DNA from: Lachnospiraceae bacterium
GTDB lineage: Bacteria > Bacillota > Clostridia > Lachnospirales > Lachnospiraceae
Length of the DNA: 21,515 nucleotides
NCBI GenBank assembly: GCA_021153325.1
Contig: JAGKTQ010000044.1
Span: forward strand, 1 to 21,515
Direction of reading: 5' to 3'
Part shown: piece by piece, positions 14,675 through 21,431 of the stretch
Layout of the letters: each line of letters starts with the position of its first letter
Numbering within the stretch: the stretch's first letter is position 1
Program-made: the position numbers and the translations under genes
The notes under the pieces: generated by a model
The model's input: only the letters and a program-made list of their open reading frames with translations
Databases searched by the model: none
Told to the model about the DNA's origin: nothing

Positions 14675-14719
14675 TGTGTTTTTGCTTTAGAAAGCATTAA
14701 AATGCAGGGGAAAAACACA
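14675..14719 (+). promoter_or_regulatory. 5'-leader hairpin next to the SD of the broken XRE gene
   Basis: TGTGTTTTT (14675-14683) pairs with AAAAACACA (14711-14719), with a small inner hairpin GCTTT-AG-AAAGC (14684-14695). The 3' arm touches TGGAGGT (14720-14726). Confidence 0.5.
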
Positions 14720-14733
14720 TTGGAGGTAAAGTT

Positions 14734-15199
14734 ATGAACCAACTGAAAATCGGCAAATTTATTGCCCAGAAAAGAAAAGAGAAAAACCTGACCCAAGAGC
14801 AGCTTGCGGAAATACTCGGCGTGTCCAATAAAACCGTATAAAAATGGGAATGCGGAAAGTGTATGCCTGACTACGGCATTATAAAACCATTGTGCCAAGA
14901 GCTTGGCATTACCGTATCTGAGCTTATAGACGGCGAGGTTAAGGCTGACAGCAGTATTCGGGTGTTTGACGAAGAACAAATACTTGATATGCTCGGGCGG
15001 ATACAGCAGCTTGAAAAAACAGAGAATGTCAATTCTCGGTATCCTGCTGATTGTAATGGGAATTGCTTTGTTTGCATTTTCTCAGTTGCTAGGCGGAACG
15101 GATTTCAGAGATTTTCTGTCCGGTTTGATGATGGGAATTTCTGTCGGAGAAATGCTCGCCGGAGTATATATCATAGGTCGATCCTTCGCAAAACAGTAG
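14734..15199 (+). pseudogene. Broken XRE regulator with two membrane helices
   Basis: The gene starts at ATG 14734 with TGGAGGT upstream and encodes a good XRE domain (LTQEQLAEILGV, SNKTV). Codon 36 is TAA (14839-14841) where the family has Ser before KWE, consistent with TCA to TAA. The frame then continues with KWECGKCMPDYGII and LCQELGITVSELIDGE. At the A6 run 15014-15019 one extra base shifts the frame; without it the frame would go on into a two-helix tail (ILGILLIVMGIALFAFSQ, then FRDFLSGLMMGISVGEML) ending at TAG 15199. Two independent lesions make a true pseudogene likely, though the homopolymer change alone could be a sequencing error. A short product from an internal start is not excluded. 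Confidence 0.85.
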
Positions 15200-15210
15200 A
15201 AAATCATGAT

Positions 15211-15227
15211 TGCTACGCTAAGTAGCA
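15211..15227 (+). promoter_or_regulatory. Palindromic operator candidate before the 15311 XRE gene
   Basis: TGCTAC-GCTAA-GTAGCA is a perfect 6+5+6 palindrome 84 bases before the start codon. Its core CTAC-N5-GTAG (15213-15225) has the same form as the sites at 12524-12536 and 17929-17941. Confidence 0.55.
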
Positions 15228-15310
15228 TAAATGTAATCGGTTGTTTCTTGTGGAATTCCTGCGAAATCGCTATGATGAGCCTGCAAATTTCAAACAAGGA
15301 GGACTCAAAT

Positions 15311-15709
15311 ATGAGTTTAGGAGAAAAAATCAGAGAACAGAGAAAACAGGCAGGTCTTTCACAGGAACAGCTTGCTGTAAAGTTAAATGTGTCCAGACAG
15401 GCAATTACCAAATGGGAAACGGACAAAGGAATTCCCGATGTTGCCAACCTGATAGCAATTAGTGATGAATTTGGGTTGAGTTTGGACGAGCTGATTAAGG
15501 GAAATGTTGCTGTAAAAAGGAAAATCATTGCCGATAGCTCCGCTAAGAAATGGCACATACTGGTTATCGTGTACTTATTGGCTATCGTGACCTATATCGC
15601 CTATTTTGCTGTCTGCCACAGTATTTTGATGATCGGATTTCTGGTCGCCACGCTGTTTATGCTGTTCTTTGAACTGCGGATTTTCATTAAAGAGAGAATA
15701 TATCGATAG
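15311..15709 (+). CDS. Short membrane-tethered XRE regulator, two helices
   Basis: The 132-residue protein has an XRE domain at 3-64 (REQRKQAGLSQEQLAVKLNV, SRQAITKWETDKGIPD) and then a helical hairpin in the membrane (about 82-101 and 103-125), ending with a basic tail. The frame is open upstream to 15206, but AAGGAGG (15297-15303) and homology place the start at 15311. The DNA of the HTH part is clearly similar to that of the 16081 gene (for example the shared AAATGGGAAACGGA), so the two likely arose by duplication. Confidence 0.85.
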   Translation: MSLGEKIREQRKQAGLSQEQLAVKLNVSRQAITKWETDKGIPDVANLIAISDEFGLSLDELIKGNVAVKRKIIADSSAKKWHILVIVYLLAIVTYIAYFAVCHSILMIGFLVATLFMLFFELRIFIKERIYR

Positions 15710-15756
15710 GGCAAAAACGACAAGACAGAGTAAAAATGGAGGGACAAAATAGCACG

Positions 15757-15962
15757 ATGAAAGCCACAAAAATTATAAGTATACTCATTGGCGGCATACT
15801 GGGAGCAATTTGTGCAGGCATCACGGCATATTTTTGGGAAGTCCATTTGCTTCGGCTGCTGTAGGATTTGTATGGTATTTCGCTGGTTACTATATTGGAA
15901 AATGTATCGGTAAAGCCAGAGAAAAATCAAAAGGAAAAAGGGAAAAGGAAAAAAGTAACTGA
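15757..15962 (+). pseudogene. Small two-helix membrane protein gene with frameshift
   Basis: From ATG 15757 the frame gives a hydrophobic helix (IISILIGGILGAICAGITAY) and soon stops at 15864. If one T is added to the T5 run at 15831-15835, the frame continues through a second helix (FASAAVGFVWYFAGYYIG) into a Lys-rich tail and TGA 15960-15962, about 68 residues in total. A GGAGGGA lies upstream; ATG 15736 is another possible start. Either a recently broken gene or a homopolymer error. No family recognised. Confidence 0.6.
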
Positions 15963-16080
15963 ATAACTTATATTTCGGCTTTGTCACGCAGAGTAACAGC
16001 ATTGTCATAGATAGTTTATTGCATTTGATGACGTTTCAGATTACATTGGGTTCATCAAAACAATCAAGGAGGTCATCACA

Positions 16081-16671
16081 ATGACATTAGGTAAAAAATT
16101 AAAAGAAGCAAGAAAACAGGCAGGGCTTTCCCAAGAACAGTTATCTGAGAAATTGGGAGTTTCCCGTTCTGCGGTTGCAAAATGGGAAACGGATAACGGT
16201 ATTCCCGATGTAGATAATCTGAAAATTCTTTCCAAATTACTGAATATAAGCATTGATTATCTGCTCGACAACGGCGAAGCAATTAACGAATTGGTTATGC
16301 GTGAACCGTATAACTTATCGGAATACGGAAAGGGCGGTAAGGGTAAACGGAAAGACCGTGCTGTGTTGGATAAGTTCCCTACTGCAGAAATCCACACCCT
16401 TATCGGAGAGCAAAAACTGACAAAGGGTGAAAAAGTTATTGACAATGTGCTTGGTATCTTCACCGATGCTCCGTTCGGGATTCCCGGACTAATCAACTCG
16501 GTAAAAAACACGGATAAACAGTTTTATTTGGTGGAAAAAGACGGCAAGCAGTTTTTTGTTACCGTGACGGATGAGTTTATTGAAACCCGTCAGCTTGCCA
16601 AGCGTGTGAACAGCAAAAAAATTGAAATCGGGAATTGGAGATTTACTAAATGTGAATATGAAGTCAAATAG
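16081..16671 (+). CDS. XRE regulator with soluble C-terminal domain
   Basis: The 196-residue protein has an XRE domain at 3-62 (KLKEARKQAGLSQEQLSEKL, GVSRSAVAKWETDNGIPD). Unlike its neighbours it has no membrane helix. The remainder (about 90-196) mixes beta-like segments and charged turns (DKQFYLVEKDGKQFFVTVTD), perhaps a small beta-barrel or PH-like domain; this is a guess from the pattern. AAGGAGG (16068-16074) supports the start. It ends 53 bases before the CPBP protease gene, with no terminator between, so the two are probably one operon. Confidence 0.8.
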   Translation: MTLGKKLKEARKQAGLSQEQLSEKLGVSRSAVAKWETDNGIPDVDNLKILSKLLNISIDYLLDNGEAINELVMREPYNLSEYGKGGKGKRKDRAVLDKFPTAEIHTLIGEQKLTKGEKVIDNVLGIFTDAPFGIPGLINSVKNTDKQFYLVEKDGKQFFVTVTDEFIETRQLAKRVNSKKIEIGNWRFTKCEYEVK

Positions 16672-16724
16672 ATGCGATGGAAAAGGAATGAATAACGAAA
16701 AACTCTTGGGAGGTATATTGTGAG

Positions 16725-17543
16725 ATGATACACAGAGATATAATGTCGCCGCAAAAAACAATACTTGTGTTATTCTTAGTTGTACTCGTGGGCGTTGTTT
16801 TTGTATTGGATATTCTTCCAAAGGGTATTGCACAGGGATTTGCTTGCGTGGGAATAAAACTGGATTCCAGTGATTTGGGAACAAAATATGGGATGGGCAT
16901 AACCGTTAGACTGCTCGGGTTGGCTTTGCTCCTTCCGATTCTATCTCAGCTAAGCGATATGCGGATATTCACATATAGAATTGATAAAACCTGCTTTGCC
17001 CTCAGTTGGCTGTTCTTTGTCTATATTGCTGCCAATTTAGAAATTGGCAGCGTGGCTCATGCAACTCCACGGTTGCTTCTGTTGATGGTTTTAGAGTGTA
17101 TTGCCATCGGTTTTTATGAGGAGATACTCTTTCGGGGTGTGCTGCTGCGGCAATACATAGAACTCTTTGGGAATAGTCATAGAAGAATCATCTGGGCTGT
17201 TTTTGCGTCAAGCCTCATGTTTTCGTTGACACACATGATGAATTTTCGAACGGGAGTTAGCACCGTGGCAGTATTGTCGCAGGTAGGCTATACTTTTATT
17301 ATGGGAGTTGCCTTCTCGGCACTGCTGATTAGAACGAATTGGAACCTTCTGTGGTGCGGCATTCTTCATAGTATATATGACATGGTGGGCGGCTTTGGTG
17401 ATTTTTATGTTCGGCAAGCGACAACTGAAGCGATAGCGAGCAATAACACCCCAAGCGCAGGCGCATACCTGATGAATCTCTGCCTTTTTATTCCCTTGCT
17501 GTTGTATGCAGTTTTTCTGCTGCGAAAAGATGTAAGTCATTAA
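16725..17543 (+). CDS. CPBP family intramembrane metalloprotease
   Basis: The 272-residue membrane protein has seven or eight hydrophobic segments and the CPBP (CAAX protease/bacteriocin-processing) motifs: EEILFRG with E132, E133 and R137, then FSLTHMMNF with H170, and ILHSIYD with H215. Such enzymes cut substrates within or next to the membrane; in bacteria some process peptides or give self-immunity to bacteriocins, and the substrate here is unknown. GGGAGG (16708-16713) lies 11 bases from ATG 16725. Its place in an array of membrane-tethered regulators makes those regulators conceivable substrates, but nothing in the sequence proves it. Confidence 0.88.
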   Translation: MIHRDIMSPQKTILVLFLVVLVGVVFVLDILPKGIAQGFACVGIKLDSSDLGTKYGMGITVRLLGLALLLPILSQLSDMRIFTYRIDKTCFALSWLFFVYIAANLEIGSVAHATPRLLLLMVLECIAIGFYEEILFRGVLLRQYIELFGNSHRRIIWAVFASSLMFSLTHMMNFRTGVSTVAVLSQVGYTFIMGVAFSALLIRTNWNLLWCGILHSIYDMVGGFGDFYVRQATTEAIASNNTPSAGAYLMNLCLFIPLLLYAVFLLRKDVSH

Positions 17544-17715
17544 CAACCGAAAACATAAAAAGTAAGACTTTATCACACAGAGAAACGTCATGCTTGCTAG
17601 AGATTAGTTCGTTCTATTTTGGTAAATTATCATATTGTGAGTTATAAATTGGAAGCATTTCAATCAGTTCACCATGTCGTTGCTATTTTGTGTTATGCTA
17701 TGTTATAGAATTTTC

Positions 17716-17792
17716 TTTCCCTTATTTTTTCCCTTATCAGAGTTCGTAAACTCATATGGAAAGATATAAAACAAGGGAAAGCCTAAGGGAAA
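17716..17792. repeat. Two inverted pairs of an 8-bp motif around a small dyad
   Basis: TTTCCCTT occurs at 17716-17723 and 17728-17735; its complement AAGGGAAA at 17773-17780 and 17785-17792. In both arms the copies are spaced exactly 12 bp. Between them lies GAGTT-CGTA-AACTC (17740-17753). The layout resembles recombinase attachment sites or replication/partition iterons; which one is not decidable here. Confidence 0.6.
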
Positions 17793-17928
17793 GCTCACCT
17801 GCGGCAAACATAGTGTTTTCAAGGGCTTATGAGGAATTTAATGATAAAATATAACAGTTATTAAATCCCTTAAAACAGGTGAAATCTCAATTCCAGTTTG
17901 TTGAGCTAGTAAATTCATATTTTTCACT

Positions 17929-17941
17929 CTACGGAGCGTAG
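17929..17941 (+). promoter_or_regulatory. Palindromic operator candidate before the 18032 XRE gene
   Basis: CTACG-GAG-CGTAG, i.e. CTAC-N5-GTAG, lies 90 bases before the start codon. Same form as 12524-12536 and 15213-15225. Confidence 0.5.
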
Positions 17942-18031
17942 AAACCGCATAAATTCACCATATTCTACATTTCGTGGGTGTAAAGTGGAGATATTTTGTA
18001 TGATAATCAAACCAGGAAGGAGGGAAAACAA

Positions 18032-18637
18032 ATGGACCAAATAAAGATTGGAAAATTTATCGCTGATGAAAGAAAGAGAAAAGGATATACCCAAAAACAA
18101 CTCTCTGAAAAATTAGATATCAGTGATAAGACAATTTCTAAATGGGAACGAGGAAATGGTTTTCCAGAAGTATCATTATTGTTGCCTTTGTGTATTGAAT
18201 TAGAGATAACAGTAAATGAGCTTTTATCTGGGGAAAGAGTATCAGAAGATGATTATCGTAAGAAAGCGGAGGAAAATATGGTGAATTTAGTAAAAGAAGC
18301 ACAGGAAAGTAAAAAGAAAATTATATTATCAACTATGGTGGCTGGGTTATCAGTTGTTGCTGCTGTACCTTTAGTTATGGTTGCAGGGATGTTAGAAATG
18401 GAGACCTGGTTACGAATTTTGTTAATTGTGATAAGCTTGACGATTATTGGAATGGGTGTATCAATTGCTTGTATTCTTGACAGAGAAGCAGGAGCATTTG
18501 AATGTCCTGAATGCAATAATAGATTTGTTCCTGATATGAAGTCCTATGTTATGGGATTGCACACAATTACAAAGCGTAAATTAGTATGTCCTCATTGTGG
18601 AGCTCATAGGTATTGCAAAAAAGTGCTTACAAAGTAA
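18032..18637 (+). CDS. XRE regulator with membrane hairpin and zinc ribbon
   Basis: The 201-residue protein combines three parts: an XRE domain at 5-66 (KRKGYTQKQLSEKLDI, SDKTISKWERGNGFPE), two membrane helices at about 97-119 and 126-148, and a C-terminal zinc ribbon with C158-x2-C161 and C186-x2-C189, plus C195. By topology both the HTH and the zinc ribbon would be cytoplasmic. The frame is open to 17996, but AAGGAGGG (18017-18024) fixes ATG 18032. A CTAC-N5-GTAG palindrome lies upstream. Last gene of the XRE array. Confidence 0.85.
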   Translation: MDQIKIGKFIADERKRKGYTQKQLSEKLDISDKTISKWERGNGFPEVSLLLPLCIELEITVNELLSGERVSEDDYRKKAEENMVNLVKEAQESKKKIILSTMVAGLSVVAAVPLVMVAGMLEMETWLRILLIVISLTIIGMGVSIACILDREAGAFECPECNNRFVPDMKSYVMGLHTITKRKLVCPHCGAHRYCKKVLTK

Positions 18638-18785
18638 ATTTTTATCTATGTAATGAGATAGACAACTTTCAGCTTTCGCCTGCTTTGCATAATTGCTATA
18701 TCGACGGTTAGAAGCATATATTAAAATAACAATGGGCTGTCCGTTATGGATGGCACATTCGCACATATGGAGATTTTTTTCAATT

Positions 18786-18826
18786 TCCACTCAATTTACA
18801 TTCAATGTAGGTTGGGTGGATTTTTT
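18786..18826 (+). terminator. Strong intrinsic terminator upstream of the parM-like gene
   Basis: A 15-bp uninterrupted stem, TCCACTCAATTTACA (18786-18800) against 18806-18820 with some G-U pairs, has loop TTCAA and six T residues after it. It separates the XRE array from the mobilization module, 55 bases before the parM-like start. Confidence 0.85.
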
Positions 18827-18881
18827 ATATTCTATACCTACAAAATAAAACGCCCGCAGGGCAGAAAGGCAGGTACAGAGT

Positions 18882-19808
18882 ATGTACGAAGAAAATAATT
18901 CACATGACAAGCCGGTTGTAATCGGTATTGACCACGGGTTTTCACTTATGAAAACCAAGCATCACATTTTTAGTAACGGCGTAATGAGGTGTAACGTCAG
19001 ACCACCGGTGGCGGAGAATAGCTTTTATTATGATGGCAGTTATTACTGCATCGGTGGGGAGCGTAAGACAGTTCACGAGGATAAGACAGCGGATGAGGAT
19101 TTCTTCCTTTTAACATTGGTAGCTGTTGCCAAGGAAATAAAGACCAGGGGATTGCCACGCACTTTGCGTGTGGTGCTGGGTGTGGGAGTTCCTTTTAAGC
19201 GATTCGGGAAGGAGCAGGCGAAGCTGGTAGCATATTTGAAGCGAAGCGGTACACATTATATTGAATTTGAAGAGGAGGATTATGTCATAACCATTGAAAA
19301 TGTATATTGTTTTCCGCAGTGCTTTGCGGCGGTGGCAGACCGTATCGGCAACATGCATGGACGATATGTTGTGGCAGATATTGGTTCCTGGACCAAGGAT
19401 ATCATCTGTATTGATGAGAAAAAAGTACAACCGGATAAATGTGTCACCGTACCCAATTCCATAATTACGCTGTTTCAGGAAATCAACGCAGCTGTTGCAG
19501 AGGCTGCATGCGGTAGAATTCCGGAAAGTGTGTTACAGAATTTCATACTTGGTAAGGATGTGGTAATTCCTGAGGATGTAAAAGAGATTATCATATCAAA
19601 ACTGAAGGCGTTTGCAGCGGATATAGAAGGTATGCTTGATGAGAGCGGATTTGACCTTGCATATTCCAACATTCTTTATGTGGGTGGCGGAGCGACCATT
19701 ATGAGAAGGTTTGGAAATGCAAGGGAAAACGCAGCTTATCTGGAGGATATCAGACTGAATGCCAAAGGCTATGAAATTCTGGCAACCCATCAGATGAATA
19801 AAAGGTAG
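18882..19808 (+). CDS. ParM/StbA-like actin-type ATPase
   Basis: The 308-residue protein has actin-fold nucleotide motifs: phosphate-1 VIGIDHGFSLMKT (13-25), phosphate-2 VVADIGSWTKDII (163-175) and adenosine motif ILYVGGGATIMRRF (264-277). ParM-type proteins form filaments that push plasmid copies apart. The leader after the terminator contains GCCC-GCA-GGGC (18853-18862); the SD is weak (GGCAGG). The next gene follows after 9 bases and is the probable DNA-binding partner. On a mobilizable element it would help keep the excised or plasmid form in dividing cells. Confidence 0.88.
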   Translation: MYEENNSHDKPVVIGIDHGFSLMKTKHHIFSNGVMRCNVRPPVAENSFYYDGSYYCIGGERKTVHEDKTADEDFFLLTLVAVAKEIKTRGLPRTLRVVLGVGVPFKRFGKEQAKLVAYLKRSGTHYIEFEEEDYVITIENVYCFPQCFAAVADRIGNMHGRYVVADIGSWTKDIICIDEKKVQPDKCVTVPNSIITLFQEINAAVAEAACGRIPESVLQNFILGKDVVIPEDVKEIIISKLKAFAADIEGMLDESGFDLAYSNILYVGGGATIMRRFGNARENAAYLEDIRLNAKGYEILATHQMNKR

Positions 19809-19817
19809 GTCGGTGTA

Positions 19818-20240
19818 ATGCAGAAAACAAAAGATGGATGTCGCTGGACTATCCGACTGAGCAATAAGGACTATGCACAGAAAGAGGTAATCCGCATGTT
19901 TGAATATTTATTGGCAACCGGCGAGTATGCAACGGAGTCTGATATTTTCAGAGAAGGCATTAAAAGCCTTTATCGGGAAAAGACGGAGCCGGACAGAATT
20001 ACAGACTGGGATAATCGAATACAGGAATGTGCCCGCATTACAGCAGACAATATGATGGAGCGTATGCAGACCATGCTGGATGCAACTGTGCGTAAAGGTG
20101 GTCTTGTGAATGTGGCAGGAACTGTTGCAGATGCAGATGAAACGGTTGAAGCAGATGTGGGGATGGCACCACCGGAGGCAGTTGAAGAGCTGTCAGAAGA
20201 GGTGGATGATTTCCTGAGTGATTTCTTTGGTTATATATAA
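19818..20240 (+). CDS. Probable ParR-like partner of the actin ATPase
   Basis: The 140-residue protein begins with a stretch that fits a ribbon-helix-helix fold (RWTIRLSNKDYAQKEVIRMFEYL, residues 9-31, then YATESDIFREGIKSLYRE). The middle is a predicted helix and the C-terminal ~50 residues are acidic (EAVEELSEEVDDFLSDFF), as in ParR proteins whose tail contacts the filament. No direct match to a named ParR is claimed; position right after the ParM-like gene is the main support. The binding site (parC) may be upstream of the pair or in the repeat-rich region after it. Confidence 0.65.
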   Translation: MQKTKDGCRWTIRLSNKDYAQKEVIRMFEYLLATGEYATESDIFREGIKSLYREKTEPDRITDWDNRIQECARITADNMMERMQTMLDATVRKGGLVNVAGTVADADETVEADVGMAPPEAVEELSEEVDDFLSDFFGYI

Positions 20241-20592
20241 AATTTCTTGAGTATCATTAAGGCTGACAAAGTGACGTCAGGTAATCGTTTCTTGCGATTG
20301 GCTGTACGTCTGCATGTCAGACGGTGGTGCATAAGGGAGTAGTAAAATTCATATGGAAGCTGGGGTTTGGGGATGTCAAATCCCCAACAAGTTTTGCCCC
20401 GTGTCTACACGGGGCGGAACTTGCTCTACTATTCGCGACATAGTGGAGCGTATTCGCAAGCGTTAGCGCGCGTACTCGTGAACGACCTTAGGGGAGTGAG
20501 CGTATAACCGGAGGGAGGAGCGTAAGCGACGGCGAAAAATAAGTGCCGTATCCGGCACAAGACAGATAAAGCAGATTTAGAGGAGGATTTAT
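20241..20592 (+). other. Hairpin-rich region, probable origin of transfer (oriT)
   Basis: This 352-base stretch has no gene and many inverted repeats: AATCG/CGATT (20283-20299), TGACGTCA (20272-20279), CGTCTG-CATGT-CAGACG (20307-20323), TTGGGGAT-GTCAA-ATCCCCAA (20367-20387), a 17-bp stem (20388-20404 with 20407-20423), a 10-bp stem (20423-20449) and GTGCCG-TATC-CGGCAC (20543-20558). Three hairpins stand end to end at 20367-20449. The last one contains TATCCGG, resembling the ATCCTG core of MOBP nick sites, and lies 35 bases before mobC. Position next to mobC and relaxase supports oriT; the nick site is inference. Confidence 0.6.
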
Positions 20593-20952
20593 ATGGCGAG
20601 AAACGGAGTTCAATTTAATATGTGGCTTTCGGAAGAAGAGAAAGCAAGGATTCAGGAAAAAGCAAATAAAGCAGGCATCAGTATGTCGGAGTATATCAGA
20701 AGATGCGCCCTTGGCAGGAAGATACCACAGTATGGAGATGTGGCAGTATTGAGGGATATTTCAGCGGAGCTTGGTAAGATTGGTTCCAATCTGAATCAGA
20801 TAGCACATCATCTGAATGCCGGCGGCAGCGTTTATTCGGTATATTATGATTTACAGGAAGTGATAAAGGACTGGAATGATATGCACTTTCGGATACTCAA
20901 GCAGGTAGAGGATGTCTGCTGTGGTAAGTATCATTACAGGAGGAGTGCATAA
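20593..20952 (+). CDS. mobC: MobC-like relaxosome accessory protein
   Basis: The 119-residue protein starts with a ribbon-helix-helix region (VQFNMWLSEEEKARIQEKAN, then AGISMSEYIRRCALG) and has the MobC signature LGKIGSNLNQIAHHLNAGG (56-75). MobC proteins bind oriT and help the relaxase open the nick site. GAGGAGG at 20579-20585 supports the start. Its stop overlaps the relaxase start by one base (TAATG at 20950-20954), so the two are translationally coupled. Confidence 0.88.
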   Translation: MARNGVQFNMWLSEEEKARIQEKANKAGISMSEYIRRCALGRKIPQYGDVAVLRDISAELGKIGSNLNQIAHHLNAGGSVYSVYYDLQEVIKDWNDMHFRILKQVEDVCCGKYHYRRSA

Positions 20953-21431
20953 TGGCAATCATCAAACACATACCGGTAAAGAACAGATATTATTCTGCTG
21001 CGGTGGAATACCTTACCTGCAAATTTGATGAGCATACTATGAAGCCCTTGGAGGATGCCAAGGGACGAATGATAATGCGTGACAATTTCTTGATCGAGGG
21101 TATCAATTGCAAGGTTGATACCTTCGGTGCAGAATGTATTGAGGTTAACCGGTATTATGGTAAAAATAACGCTGCAAGGGATGTAAAGGCACATCATTAT
21201 ATCATCAGTTTTGCACCGGAAGACAATATTACCATGCAGGAGGCGATGGATTTTGGGAAACTATATGTGGAGAAGTTCCTGCCGGGACATCAGGCAATTC
21301 TGGCGGTGCATCCGGATGGTCATAACGGTACCGGGAATGTTCATGTTCACATTGTAATCAATTCCGTCAGAAAGTATGAGGGCAAAAAAGAACGCTGGCA
21401 GGATAAGCCTTGCGAAAATGCTCATGGTTAA
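20952..21431 (+). CDS. MOBP-type relaxase, cut short after 159 residues
   Basis: The N-terminal part of a relaxase/mobilization nuclease is clear: MAIIKHIPVKNRYYSAAVEY with candidate nucleophile Tyr 13, 14 or 20, HHYIISFAPEDN (81-92), and the metal-binding motif HPDGHNGTGNVHVHIVINS (H120, H131, H133). These enzymes nick oriT and stay attached to the strand. Family members are usually over 400 residues; here the similarity ends at RWQDKPCE (residues 148-155), followed by NAHG and a stop. The nuclease motifs are present, but the C-terminal part is missing, so the product is probably truncated by an insertion or rearrangement close to 21412. Confidence 0.85.
   Translation: MAIIKHIPVKNRYYSAAVEYLTCKFDEHTMKPLEDAKGRMIMRDNFLIEGINCKVDTFGAECIEVNRYYGKNNAARDVKAHHYIISFAPEDNITMQEAMDFGKLYVEKFLPGHQAILAVHPDGHNGTGNVHVHIVINSVRKYEGKKERWQDKPCENAHG

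Larger units (their letters stand above)
17544..18031. other. 488-bp gene-free region with repeats
   Basis: No coding stretch on either strand looks real. It holds an inverted array of AAGGGAAA motifs (17716-17792), looser AAGGG/CCCTT copies at 17821 and 17867, and a palindromic operator candidate at 17929-17941. The next gene's SD AAGGAGGG is at 18017-18024. Confidence 0.6.

Noticed and set aside
15011..15025. Programmed frameshifting at the A6 run of the broken XRE gene
   Set aside because: The phase of the run would need a +1 shift and does not form an in-frame A-AAA-AAC slippery site; a nonsense codon upstream also blocks the gene.
15206..15310. Longer start for the 15311 regulator
   Set aside because: The extra residues do not fit XRE proteins, contain the operator palindrome, and the strong AAGGAGG points to 15311.
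17208..17591. 127-residue minus-strand reading frame opposite the CPBP gene
   Set aside because: It is antisense to conserved CPBP motifs, has no ribosome binding site and no recognisable features.
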